From positions 1 to 64,000 of the forward strand of contig DDWL01000066.1 in assembly GCA_002345675.1 (NCBI GenBank): 64,000 bases of DNA. Reading direction: 5' to 3'. The DNA is from Bacteroidales bacterium UBA2287 (GTDB lineage: Bacteria > Bacteroidota > Bacteroidia > Bacteroidales > Tenuifilaceae). The notes under the pieces are model-generated. The model was not told where the DNA came from. It worked only from the letters and a program-made list of their open reading frames with translations, and did no database searches. The translations under genes and the position numbers were made by a program. The number at the start of each line of letters is the position of its first letter. Within the stretch, counting starts at the first letter, position 1. Below, piece by piece: positions 17,645 to 25,520 of the stretch.

Positions 17645-19591
17645 TCATCCAGCCCTCATCCCTTTCCAAAGCAATGCAAAATCGTTAATAATGCTATAGT
17701 TTCTGGCGTATAAAAGGTTTACTCTGTTTACTAATTCTGCACTAACAGGCTTGTTTTTAATGTTAACGGTTTTGAATATTCCCCTTCGAATTCTTGGAAG
17801 GTGCGAAAAATCGGCATCGGTCACAAAGCAATACCCTATCCACGACTTAAAACCAAAAAGTACTTTAAAAAGATCCTTGTAAAGCTTTAATGTTTTATAG
17901 TTGTAAATGGCAATAAATGGTAGTAGGGGAATAAGCATTATCGAAATTAATATGTCGAAAAGCCTTTTCTTTCGGAGGTTAATAGGTTTCGAAATGGCAT
18001 TAAAGTTAACAGTATAGAGTTCTCCCTGTGTTTCAATGGAGTTGCTTCCAATTACCGAAAGGCTATCGGGGGGAGCAATTTTATAGTCAACACCCGTTGA
18101 AACCAGTTCGAGCATTTTCTCAATTATTACCTCCGATTTTATATCGGTTGAGCAAAATATAATCTCGTCAACATTGTTAATTCGTACAAATTCGGGAAGT
18201 TGGTTTATCGATGCGATATACTCTGCATTTGCCATTTGTTCCGTTGGAGCAACAAGGCCAACGTATTGGGCTTCGATTTTAGCATTCTCAAAAATTGAAA
18301 TTACCCTTTTTGCCTCCTCGGTTGTGCCAACAATGGCCACTCGTTTTTTCTTTTGAAAAATGTGAAACGAGTTTACCTTAATTAGGCCAAGAGCTAAGTG
18401 GATAATTTGAATTACTAAAATGGACCATGCCGAGGTTAGTAGGGTTACAACCCTCGAGAAACGAAGAGACTCGGGCATTAAAGCGTAGGCAAGAAGAAAA
18501 ATAAGGCTACTTAATCCCATTCCTTTTGCTGCGGCAAAAAGTTTTTGGGGTTTTTCGTAAGCTCCAATTAGCCACATTAAAAAAATCGACAGCAATCCGT
18601 AGGTAGTCGCAAGCATTATAATGGTTTGCTGAGGGAAGTACTCTGCTGAATTGAAATAATATTGCTCCCAAAACGAGGGTATTAGCCAAAATCCAATAGC
18701 AATAGCAGCAGCATCGAGTAAAGGTAGAATTGCCTTCGATGCAAACCGCTTAAGAATGCTCAAAAACGCTCTGAAGTAAATGGCCATATATATAAGGGTA
18801 ATATATACTCGAGCATTCTTTTTGCTGAAATGCTTTTTGGCAAATATTATCATAGCGTTGTAAAACACCAACACGTAGTTTATGCTTCCCTTTTTAGTGC
18901 TTTCGCCCTTATAGTGTATAATGGTAGTTTCGGGAAAGTAGAAATTTTTATAGCCAGCCTTTAAAAAACGGTACGAAAGGTCGATGTCTTCACCATACAT
19001 AAAGAACGACTCGTCGAGAAGCCCCACCTTGTCAAGCGCCGTTTTACGTAGAAACATAAATGCGCCAGGCAGAATTTCAATCTCGTTTGTTTCGTTCTCG
19101 CCTAAATGCCCCATATGGTAACGGGCAAAGAATTTGGAATGAGGAAATAGCCAAGAGAGCCCGAAAATTTTAAAGAATGAAACAATGGGAGAGGGCACTG
19201 CTCGTTTCGATTCGGGAAGAAAACGGCCTTTCCCATCAATCATTTTAACCGAGAGGCTTCCTGCTTCGGAATGCAAATCCATAAACTCAATGCACTTCCT
19301 GAACGTTTGCTCTTCAACTACTGTGTCGGGGTTTAGTAATAATACGTACTCGCCTTTAGCCAAGCGTATTGCCTGATTGTTGGCGTACGAAAAGCCAGAG
19401 TTTTCCTTGTTGCTTATAAGAATTACTTCGGGAAAACGCTTTCGCACCATTTGGCACGAACCATCGGCCGAAGCGTTATCGACTACAAATACCTCACTTT
19501 CAATGCCTTTTAAAGCCGTTTCAACCGACACAAGGCACTGCTCGAGGAAATACTTTACGTTATAGTTTACTATTATAACCGACAGTTTCAT
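17645..19591 (-). CDS. GT2 glycosyltransferase fused to a degenerate polyprenyl phosphoglycosyltransferase-like region
   Basis: The 648-residue protein starts with a GT-A family 2 domain (about 1-260): VSVVNY-like strand at the N terminus (SVIIVNYN), the nucleotide/metal motif NPDTV near 87 and GEDIDLSYR near 210. Then come about four hydrophobic helices (roughly 290-400), a Rossmann-like domain with VAIVGTTEEAKRV, and a membrane segment RLFDILISIML. That order copies the N-terminal part of WbaP-type phosphoglycosyltransferases. The catalytic stretch expected after the last helix (PVFFxQxRxG, KFRSM) is missing. Only a short end with YARNYSIINDF resembles the family C terminus. A role in surface glycan assembly is likely. 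Confidence 0.8.
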   Translation of the reverse strand: MKLSVIIVNYNVKYFLEQCLVSVETALKGIESEVFVVDNASADGSCQMVRKRFPEVILISNKENSGFSYANNQAIRLAKGEYVLLLNPDTVVEEQTFRKCIEFMDLHSEAGSLSVKMIDGKGRFLPESKRAVPSPIVSFFKIFGLSWLFPHSKFFARYHMGHLGENETNEIEILPGAFMFLRKTALDKVGLLDESFFMYGEDIDLSYRFLKAGYKNFYFPETTIIHYKGESTKKGSINYVLVFYNAMIIFAKKHFSKKNARVYITLIYMAIYFRAFLSILKRFASKAILPLLDAAAIAIGFWLIPSFWEQYYFNSAEYFPQQTIIMLATTYGLLSIFLMWLIGAYEKPQKLFAAAKGMGLSSLIFLLAYALMPESLRFSRVVTLLTSAWSILVIQIIHLALGLIKVNSFHIFQKKKRVAIVGTTEEAKRVISIFENAKIEAQYVGLVAPTEQMANAEYIASINQLPEFVRINNVDEIIFCSTDIKSEVIIEKMLELVSTGVDYKIAPPDSLSVIGSNSIETQGELYTVNFNAISKPINLRKKRLFDILISIMLIPLLPFIAIYNYKTLKLYKDLFKVLFGFKSWIGYCFVTDADFSHLPRIRRGIFKTVNIKNKPVSAELVNRVNLLYARNYSIINDFALLWKGMRAG

Positions 19592-19662
19592 AAAGAAATA
19601 CTAAAAGAAAATTTTCGCGCAATTAGTTAGGCTTTTTTAAAACTTTGAGGTAAAGAACCCAT

Positions 19663-19977
19663 TTAAACTTTTTGTCTACTTGCTGTAGTTCTTCTAATTA
19701 GCCTTATTCGGCTAAAAATTTCTTTTTTATTTTTCTCCTCTTCTTCAATATCGAAGTCATCTTGAAGTCCTAACCAAAATTTTGGACTTGTTCCAAAATA
19801 TATTCCCAACCTAAGGGCTGTATCCGCAGTAATACTCCTGTTGCCTTTTAATATTTGAGAAATTCTGGTTTGTGGAATTTCCGTGTCTTTCGACAGCCTA
19901 TAAGCTGTAATATTCAATGGAATTAAAAATTCTTCGTTTAAAACTTCACCTGGATGTATGTTGTTTAATCTCTCCAT
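19663..19977 (-). CDS. higA: HigA family antitoxin
   Basis: From the ATG at 19977 the protein has 104 residues. It starts as the HigA family does (NIHPGEVLNEEFL) and holds an XRE helix-turn-helix with SKDTEIPQTRISQILKGNRSI. It should neutralise the HigB toxin and repress the operon. An upstream in-frame start at 20004 would overlap the toxin gene and adds nine residues not typical of the family. It lies 13 bp downstream of higB, the toxin-first order usual for this module. Confidence 0.88.
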   Translation of the reverse strand: MERLNNIHPGEVLNEEFLIPLNITAYRLSKDTEIPQTRISQILKGNRSITADTALRLGIYFGTSPKFWLGLQDDFDIEEEEKNKKEIFSRIRLIRRTTASRQKV

Positions 19978-19990
19978 TTTAGTTGTTTTT

Positions 19991-20272
19991 TTAATGATAA
20001 TCAATTATGTCAACATTGAGTGCACAATTGTTTTCTAACTTAAAAATAATTCTCCATTGGTCATTTATTCTAATACTATAGTAATCATTCAAGTTTCCTG
20101 AGAGTTTTTCTAGCCTATTGGAAGGAGGGATTGTTAAGTCCTTCAAGTTATGCGAGTTATTAAGCATTCTTAATTTTCGCCTCCCAATACGTTGAATTTC
20201 TAATGGAAGTTTTTTAACACGTTCTCCGTTCCAAATTTTTTCAACTTCTTTCGAACCAAACGACTCAATCAT
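19991..20272 (-). CDS. higB: HigB (RelE-superfamily) toxin
   Basis: From the ATG at 20272 the protein has 93 residues, the normal HigB size. A start at 20326 would add 18 hydrophobic residues. The core reads FGSKEVEKIWNGE at the N terminus, then LKDLTIPPSNRLEKLSG and YSIRINDQWRIIF near the C terminus, all standard for this ribosome-dependent mRNA endonuclease. The pair HigB-HigA forms a type II toxin-antitoxin module. It is an isolated insertion between the glycosyltransferase and aminotransferase genes. Confidence 0.9.
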   Translation of the reverse strand: MIESFGSKEVEKIWNGERVKKLPLEIQRIGRRKLRMLNNSHNLKDLTIPPSNRLEKLSGNLNDYYSIRINDQWRIIFKLENNCALNVDIIDYH

Positions 20273-20420
20273 ATAAACCAACTTAACTAGTAACGCCAAA
20301 GGTAAGTATTTTGTTGTGCTTTTCAAAAAATAGTTAAATACAGCACCACAAGTTCTGATGGTAGCTCATTTTAATGATGATGATGATTAAAGTTGTTACA
20401 TGGCAGGGGTAATAAAACAA

Positions 20421-20453
20421 AATCCTTACATTGCTTAGTACAACGTAAGGATT
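20421..20453 (-). terminator. Terminator after the aminotransferase gene
   Basis: AATCCTTAC at 20421-20429 pairs with GTAAGGATT at 20445-20453, extended by TTG/CAA inside. On the minus strand it is followed by TTTGTTTTATT, so it ends the transcript from the gene at 20475. Confidence 0.75.
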
Positions 20454-20474
20454 GCGTTAAAATTTTTCAGTTAA

Positions 20475-21680
20475 CTACATAGTTCTCTTTATGGCATTTG
20501 CCAGGCGTCGAGCTCCCTCATCGTTTAGTTCCTTCGACATAAACGAGAAGTTAATGCGCATGGTGTTTCTACCGCTTCCGTCGCAGTGAAAAACATGGCC
20601 AAGCACAAAGGCAACATTTTCCTCAATGGCAACGGCAAAAAGTTTTTCGGCATCCATGTGTTCGGGAAGTGTTAGGAAAAGGAATAGCCCACCTTCTGGT
20701 TCGGTCCAGCTAACTCCCTCGGGCATATACTTTTTAAAAGCCGCAAGCATTCCGTCGCGCTTGTCGCGGTAACTATTAATAATGCCCTTAAGGTTTTGGT
20801 CGAAGTAGCCCTTTTCAATATATTTTGCAGTAATTTTCTGTACAAATGGCGATGTGCAAAGGTCGGTTGCCTGTTTTGCCACAACAATTTTATCGATAAT
20901 TTCGGGATGAGCAACAACCCAACCAATGCGGAAACCAGGAACGAATATTTTCGACATGGTTCCAAGTAGAATTACTTGTCCAGTGCCTTCGAGTTCGTAA
21001 ATAGTTTTTTGTGGTTTGCCGTTAAAGCGTAGCTCTCGGTATGGGCTGTCTTCAACAATTAAAACATCGTATTTACGAGCAAGAGCAATAATTTCGAGTC
21101 GGCGCGATTCGGGCATTGTTATACCTGCAGGATTCTGAAAATCGGGAACAAGGTAAATGAACTTTGGCTTTTCGCCTTTTGCCTTTAATTCTTCCAGCGC
21201 TTTTTCCATTAGGTCGGCGCGTTCTCCTTTTTCGTCGAGTTTAATACCAATAAATTCGGCACCATAGTTTCCAAATGCCGAAAGCCCACCAAGGTATGTT
21301 GGTAGCCCGCAAATAATTTTGTCGCCAGGGTTAATAAATATTTTGGGAATAAGATCGAGTGCCTGTTGCGAAGCAGTTGTTATAACCAAGTTATCGAGTT
21401 CAATTTTTAGGCCACTGGCCTTATAGCGTTCAACAAGTATTTCGCGAAGACGTGTGTCGCCCTCGGTTGCGCCGTACTGTAGTGCTTGTGCTCCTTGGGT
21501 ATCGAGTACTTCGGTGCAAATTTCTTTAAGCTGTTCAATAGGAAAAGTGTCTACCGCAGGTAGACCTCCTGCAAAGGATATTAAGTCCTTTTTTTGTGTG
21601 AGTTTAAGTAGTTCACGAATTACCGAGCGCTTCATGGCTTTAACGCTGGTAGAGTAAATGGCGTTTAAATTACTAATCAT
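20475..21680 (-). CDS. PLP-dependent class I/II aminotransferase (2-aminoadipate/aromatic type)
   Basis: The 401-residue protein is a fold-type I aminotransferase close to LysN/MocR-type enzymes. Landmarks are ISFAGGLPAVDTFP near the N terminus, LQYGATEGDTRLRE, TTASQQALDLI, VPDFQNPAGITM, VEDSPYRELRF and the PLP lysine in GTMSKIFVPGFRIGW. No DNA-binding domain is attached, so it is an enzyme and not a MocR regulator. Substrate range in this family is broad (2-aminoadipate, aromatic, branched-chain), so the exact reaction is not settled. It stands alone, followed by its own terminator. Confidence 0.88.
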   Translation of the reverse strand: MISNLNAIYSTSVKAMKRSVIRELLKLTQKKDLISFAGGLPAVDTFPIEQLKEICTEVLDTQGAQALQYGATEGDTRLREILVERYKASGLKIELDNLVITTASQQALDLIPKIFINPGDKIICGLPTYLGGLSAFGNYGAEFIGIKLDEKGERADLMEKALEELKAKGEKPKFIYLVPDFQNPAGITMPESRRLEIIALARKYDVLIVEDSPYRELRFNGKPQKTIYELEGTGQVILLGTMSKIFVPGFRIGWVVAHPEIIDKIVVAKQATDLCTSPFVQKITAKYIEKGYFDQNLKGIINSYRDKRDGMLAAFKKYMPEGVSWTEPEGGLFLFLTLPEHMDAEKLFAVAIEENVAFVLGHVFHCDGSGRNTMRINFSFMSKELNDEGARRLANAIKRTM

Positions 21681-21819
21681 GGCAAATGCTATTTTTGTTA
21701 TAAATATTGAATTCTACTTACAGTTGTGCTGTAATTACTGCGTGCAAGTTACGGAATGAAATGTAATGTGGCAAAATAATTACAAATTATTTAACAAGTT
21801 TTATATTACTGCTTTTTCA

Positions 21820-21827
21820 TACCTTTG
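21820..21827 (+). promoter_or_regulatory. Bacteroidota -7 element for lolD
   Basis: TACCTTTG matches TAnnTTTG exactly, 19 bases upstream of the lolD ATG at 21846. It overlaps an alternative in-frame TTG at 21825, which therefore cannot be the start. The -33 region has no clean TTG. Confidence 0.6.
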
Positions 21828-21845
21828 CCATTTAAGCAATTGCAC

Positions 21846-22496
21846 ATGATTAAGGTTGAAAAAATTGTAAAGTCGTTTGGTAATCTCACTGTACTTAAAG
21901 GGGTTGATATTGAAATTCCTGCCGAAAAGGTTGTGGCCATCGTTGGTCCAAGCGGAGCTGGTAAAACAACATTACTTCAAATAATGGGAACGCTTAGTCG
22001 ACCTAACGAGGGTCGAATTTTTATCGACAACACTGACGTTTCGTCGCTTTCTGAAAAAAATATTGCAGCATTTCGAAACAAAAATATTGGATTTGTTTTT
22101 CAGTTTCACCATTTACTGCCCGAATTTACTGCGTTGGAGAATGTTTGCATTCCCGCTTTTATTGCCCGTGAGCCAAAGTTGCAAGCTGAAAAAAGGGCAA
22201 AGGAACTGCTCGACTTCCTTGGGTTATCCCATCGCCTTGAACATAAGCCTAGTGAACTATCGGGTGGCGAACAGCAGCGTGTTGCTGTAGCTCGTGCGCT
22301 AATTAATAGCCCCAAAGTAATACTTGCCGATGAGCCGTCGGGAAACCTCGATTCTAAAAACCGTGAGGAGCTTCATCGGCTCTTCTTTTCGCTTCGCGAC
22401 CAGTTTAAGCAAACCATTGTTGTAGTTACCCACGACAAGGAGTTGGCTGCAATGGCCGATCTTCAACTTACAATGAACGACGGTAGATTTGTTTAA
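21846..22496 (+). CDS. lolD: ABC transporter ATP-binding protein, LolD/MacB type
   Basis: The 216-residue ATPase has Walker A GPSGAGKTT, a Q loop in FQFHHLLPEFTALENV, the signature LSGGEQQRVAVARAL, Walker B VILADEPSGNLD and a switch His in VVTHD. The HHLLPEFTALENV segment is typical of LolD, which powers release of outer-membrane lipoproteins from the inner membrane, or of the related FtsE/MacB group. No permease gene (lolC/lolE) is adjacent. The start at 21846 is set by the promoter position. The next gene begins 15 bp after its stop, so they are co-transcribed. Confidence 0.85.
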   Translation: MIKVEKIVKSFGNLTVLKGVDIEIPAEKVVAIVGPSGAGKTTLLQIMGTLSRPNEGRIFIDNTDVSSLSEKNIAAFRNKNIGFVFQFHHLLPEFTALENVCIPAFIAREPKLQAEKRAKELLDFLGLSHRLEHKPSELSGGEQQRVAVARALINSPKVILADEPSGNLDSKNREELHRLFFSLRDQFKQTIVVVTHDKELAAMADLQLTMNDGRFV

Positions 22497-22511
22497 AATG
22501 CTGCTATACTT

Positions 22512-23279
22512 GTGAAAACCGATTTTTTAAAGGAATTTCTCGACGAAAAGTATTGCCAATACGCTTCTAGTAAGTTTGTTGAGTCCGATCCTATTCAAAT
22601 TCCTCATAAATATAGCAACCCAAGCGACATTGAAATTTCTGCATTTTTAGCAGCTACCCTTGCTTGGGGCCAACGCCCAATGATTATTAGGTATGCAACA
22701 CATCTTATGAACCTTATGGGCGAATCGCCAACCGATTTTATTTTGCATTACAACAAAAAGCAGCGACAACAAGTGGAGGCGTTTCAGTACCGTACATTTA
22801 CTGGGGTCGATTGCAACGCTTTTATGCAAGCATTAAGTAATATATATAAAAGGGGTAGCAGTATTAAGTCGCTTTTTGTACAAGGATTTGATAGCACTGG
22901 TAATATAAAGGATACAATTTGCTATTTTCGTAATCACTTTATTTATAGCAACTTTCCAACACGAACTTACAAGCATATTTCTAATCCCGAATGCGGATCG
23001 GCTTCAAAACGCTTAAACATGTTTCTAAGGTGGATGGTGCGAACTAGTAACGAAAAAGTCGATTTTGGACTTTGGCCCGAAATTCCAACTTCGGCACTAA
23101 TGCTGCCACTCGATTTGCATACTGGCAGGGTTACCCGAAAGCTAGGACTGCTAACCCGAAACCAAAACGATTGGAAAGCAGTAGAAGAGGTAACCGAAAA
23201 TCTCCGTATTTTTGATGCAAACGATCCGGTAAAGTACGATCTTGCTCTTTTTGGTCTTGGCGTTTTTGAAAAGTTTTAG
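22512..23279 (+). CDS. TIGR02757 family protein
   Basis: The 255-residue protein starts with GTG, 15 bp after lolD. It matches the conserved TIGR02757 family, widespread in Bacteroidota and of unknown function. Typical stretches are DPIQIPHKYSNPSDIEISAFLAATLAWGQR near the start, KRLNMFLRWMVR, LDLHTGRVTRKLGLL and VKYDLALFGLGV at the end. The all-helical pattern and the last motif recall the HhH-GPD DNA glycosylase fold, which is an inference. No signal peptide or membrane segment is seen. Confidence 0.85.
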   Translation: MKTDFLKEFLDEKYCQYASSKFVESDPIQIPHKYSNPSDIEISAFLAATLAWGQRPMIIRYATHLMNLMGESPTDFILHYNKKQRQQVEAFQYRTFTGVDCNAFMQALSNIYKRGSSIKSLFVQGFDSTGNIKDTICYFRNHFIYSNFPTRTYKHISNPECGSASKRLNMFLRWMVRTSNEKVDFGLWPEIPTSALMLPLDLHTGRVTRKLGLLTRNQNDWKAVEEVTENLRIFDANDPVKYDLALFGLGVFEKF

Positions 23280-23293
23280 TTTTTTAAAACCTT

Positions 23294-23305
23294 TTTAACA
23301 CAGAG
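23294..23305. repeat. Left copy of a 12-bp CACAGAG inverted repeat
   Basis: TTTAACACAGAG here is the exact reverse complement of CTCTGTGTTAAA at 24382-24393, so trmN6 is bracketed by the pair. Degenerate CACAGAG copies follow to 23340 (GCACAGAG, ATACAGAG). Confidence 0.6.
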
Positions 23306-23344
23306 ATTTAAAGAAATAAGAAGCACAGAGTTATACAGAGATTT

Positions 23345-23374
23345 ATTATAAAAAGCATTAATGCTTTTTATAAT
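23345..23374. terminator. 30-bp perfect palindrome, probable terminator
   Basis: ATTATAAAAAGCATT at 23345-23359 is followed without a gap by its exact reverse complement at 23360-23374. It lies 66 bp after the TIGR02757 gene. The arm holds five Ts, so it could terminate either strand; with no loop it could also be a protein-binding site or a cruciform. Confidence 0.5.
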
Positions 23375-23431
23375 TCTGCACAATAAATTGTTTTGCCATT
23401 TCAAAAATATTAGTTTGAATTCAAATTTAAA

Positions 23432-24142
23432 ATGAGTAATACTTTCTTTAGGTTTAAGCAATTTATGGTTCGCCAAGAGGGTGCCGCAATGAAGGTTGGT
23501 ACCGATGGCGTGCTGCTTGGGGCCTGGGTTAATATTGAAAATACACAATCGATACTTGATGTTGGTTCGGGTACTGGGCTTATTGCCCTTATGCTGGCAC
23601 AGCGAAGCAATGCTACAATTCATGCTGTTGAAATCGACGAGTCGTCGCACAAACAAGCAACAGAAAATGTTAATAAAAGTCCTTGGAGTAATAGGGTTTG
23701 TTTAGTCAATAAATCGTTCCAATCCTTTGCTTTCGAAGGTGATACCAAGTACGACCTTATTGTTTCAAATCCTCCGTATTTTGTTAATTCTCTAAAACCA
23801 CCAGAATTGAACCGCTCGTTTGCTAGGCATGCCGAACAGTTACCTCATGCTGATTTACTCGAGGGTATACTTAAAGTTATGAAACCAAGCGGTCGGTTTT
23901 GTGGTATTTTTCCTTATGTAGAGGGAAATGTGTTTGTTGCAAGTGCTGCAACTAAAGGTTTGTTTTGTGTTCGTAAGTTAAATATTACTTCAAAGCCAAA
24001 AGGAACTGTAAAACGAATACTTGTTGAGTTTAGTTTTAACAGGGAGCCAATTGACGAAACAACTCTTTCGATATACTCTAACGATGGAGAGTATACCGAT
24101 GAGTACAAGCAGCTAACAAAGGATTTTTACCTCGCATTTTAA
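23432..24142 (+). CDS. trmN6: tRNA1(Val) (adenine(37)-N6)-methyltransferase
   Basis: The 236-residue protein is a class I SAM-dependent methyltransferase of the TrmN6/YfiC group that methylates N6 of A37 in tRNA1-Val. The start FRFKQFMVRQEGAAMKVGTDGVLLGAW is diagnostic. The SAM loop is DVGSGTGLIALML, and the amino-methyltransferase motif IV is SNPPYF. The length is normal. It lies on its own between inverted CACAGAG repeats. The opposite strand shows an open frame here, but it has no family features. Confidence 0.92.
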   Translation: MSNTFFRFKQFMVRQEGAAMKVGTDGVLLGAWVNIENTQSILDVGSGTGLIALMLAQRSNATIHAVEIDESSHKQATENVNKSPWSNRVCLVNKSFQSFAFEGDTKYDLIVSNPPYFVNSLKPPELNRSFARHAEQLPHADLLEGILKVMKPSGRFCGIFPYVEGNVFVASAATKGLFCVRKLNITSKPKGTVKRILVEFSFNREPIDETTLSIYSNDGEYTDEYKQLTKDFYLAF

Positions 24143-24234
24143 TTTACTAGCGTCAGTTCGATATAAGGAATAAAACTGAATTGTGAAAATATAATTCTTT
24201 CCATTTTTGATGATTTTACATTAATGCAAAATCA

Positions 24235-24305
24235 TCAACCCTCTGTGCCCCGATTCCTGATTCCCGATTCCCGATAACTATCGGGATATCGGGATATCGG
24301 AGCTC
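24235..24305. repeat. Intergenic degenerate repeat array
   Basis: GATTCCTGATTCCCGATTCCCGAT is followed by the inverted repeat CCCGATA-AC-TATCGGG (24270-24285) and two ATATCGGG copies. The same palindrome core occurs at 17502-17519. The preceding CCTCTGTG is a copy of the inverted CACAGAG word. It lies in the 271-bp gap between trmN6 and the M50-like gene. Confidence 0.65.
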
Positions 24306-24381
24306 TCAATAACAAACAACATCATTATGGTGAATGTGAATCGTATTAAAACAATCATTTTGCAAAATGCAAAACAAAAAC

Positions 24382-24393
24382 CTCTGTGTTAAA
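24382..24393. repeat. Right copy of the 12-bp CACAGAG inverted repeat
   Basis: CTCTGTGTTAAA is the exact reverse complement of 23294-23305 on the other side of trmN6. Confidence 0.6.
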
Positions 24394-24413
24394 CTTTCGT
24401 CGAACTCAAGTTA

Positions 24414-25340
24414 CTACCAAAACGGATTCACAACTCCTTTTTTTCGAGCAAGGGTGTAAATGCTTAACAATAAGTACGACACAATAAAGTTGAACCCCGA
24501 AATTATTGTGGCGTAAACAAATAGAGCACCAAATGTCCCCACCCATTTGTTTATTCCTGTGGCATGGCTTTCGAGTTTAAAAATGCTCCACCAGCTTCCA
24601 AAGTGCTTGCTAACCCCCGTTTCTTCGAAAGCTAGAACTATAATATTAAATACAAGAAAAAAAAGGACAAGTGTAAGTAGTCCCCTCCACGCTCCTTTTA
24701 TGTCGGGAGGGCTAAGTTCCATATGCGATGCGACGCAAAGGGAAACATACAGAAAAATCCAGAATCGCCAATTGGAAAAATTCGAAGCCTTAAAAAGAGA
24801 TTTTAGTGTACCCACGGTTGAATCCATAAGCGACGAGAATAATCCACCAAATTCTCCTCTTACACCTTTTATAAGCGATTCGCTTTGGCTTTCGATATGC
24901 GAAAAAACATCAGATGTATTAGGCACTAAGAAGTAAAGCAGCGCATACAGAACTACTGCACCAAAAATAATTGGGCCAACGCCAATAAAAAAATTGCCAA
25001 TTTTTTGGTATGTGCTTTTCGAATTGTACGAATGGTTTACGTAGCCAAGTGTGCCGTCGGTTGAGTTTGGGGCATATAGTTTTAATTCAACTATTTTGTG
25101 CCTAAACAGCAAGCAGAATATTGCATGCCCAATTTCGTGAACTGGCACCCCAATCCACCCAGTGAAAATTATATCGAACTTTTGCCCAATGGTTTTAACA
25201 TATAGTGTTCGTGTAAATCGTGCGAGTAGGTATAAAACCAGTCCAAAAACAAAGAGTAAACCTAGTAACCAAACAATTTGACTAAAAGTTGTAAAAACTG
25301 CTGTTTTTAAAAAGTCGAGTAAGGTGTTAACATCTTTCAT
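24414..25340 (-). CDS. Integral membrane protein with HExxH, M50-like
   Basis: The 308-residue protein has about seven hydrophobic helices. His68-Glu69-Ile-Gly-His72 (VPVHEIGHAIF) matches the M50 site-2 protease zinc motif inside a hydrophobic stretch. GYVNHSYNSKSTYQKIGNFFIGVGPI downstream resembles the loop-and-helix that follows in this class. The second M50 signature (LDG or NxxPxxxxDG) is not evident near the C terminus. So it may be a membrane protease of unusual type or an inactive relative. No partner gene is adjacent. Confidence 0.6.
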   Translation of the reverse strand: MKDVNTLLDFLKTAVFTTFSQIVWLLGLLFVFGLVLYLLARFTRTLYVKTIGQKFDIIFTGWIGVPVHEIGHAIFCLLFRHKIVELKLYAPNSTDGTLGYVNHSYNSKSTYQKIGNFFIGVGPIIFGAVVLYALLYFLVPNTSDVFSHIESQSESLIKGVRGEFGGLFSSLMDSTVGTLKSLFKASNFSNWRFWIFLYVSLCVASHMELSPPDIKGAWRGLLTLVLFFLVFNIIVLAFEETGVSKHFGSWWSIFKLESHATGINKWVGTFGALFVYATIISGFNFIVSYLLLSIYTLARKKGVVNPFW

Positions 25341-25448
25341 GTGAATGTGAGTTTGTAAATACTAGGCGAAAATACTGCTTATTTCAATTATGCATTTATG
25401 AAGGTTAAAATAAAATTGATAACTGGCAACTTATCGTACACTAAGGAG

Positions 25449-25479
25449 TTGGTAATATTTTTTTTTGAAAGTATTTTTG
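25449..25479 (+). promoter_or_regulatory. Promoter of the PorT-like gene
   Basis: TTG at 25449-25451 and TATTTTTG at 25472-25479 are separated by 20 bp, matching the Bacteroidota -33/-7 pattern. The start codon is 42 bases downstream. Confidence 0.6.
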
Positions 25480-25520
25480 TATACAAAATTCAATGTGCTA
25501 TCAACTAATTAAATAATACA

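Noticed and set aside
23276..23656. 126-residue minus-strand frame over the start of trmN6
   Set aside because: It overlaps a clear methyltransferase gene, shows no family features and has no promoter of its own.
24270..24285. Palindrome CCCGATA-AC-TATCGGG as a specific operator
   Set aside because: The same core recurs in another gap among similar words, so it fits the repeat family better than a dedicated regulatory site.
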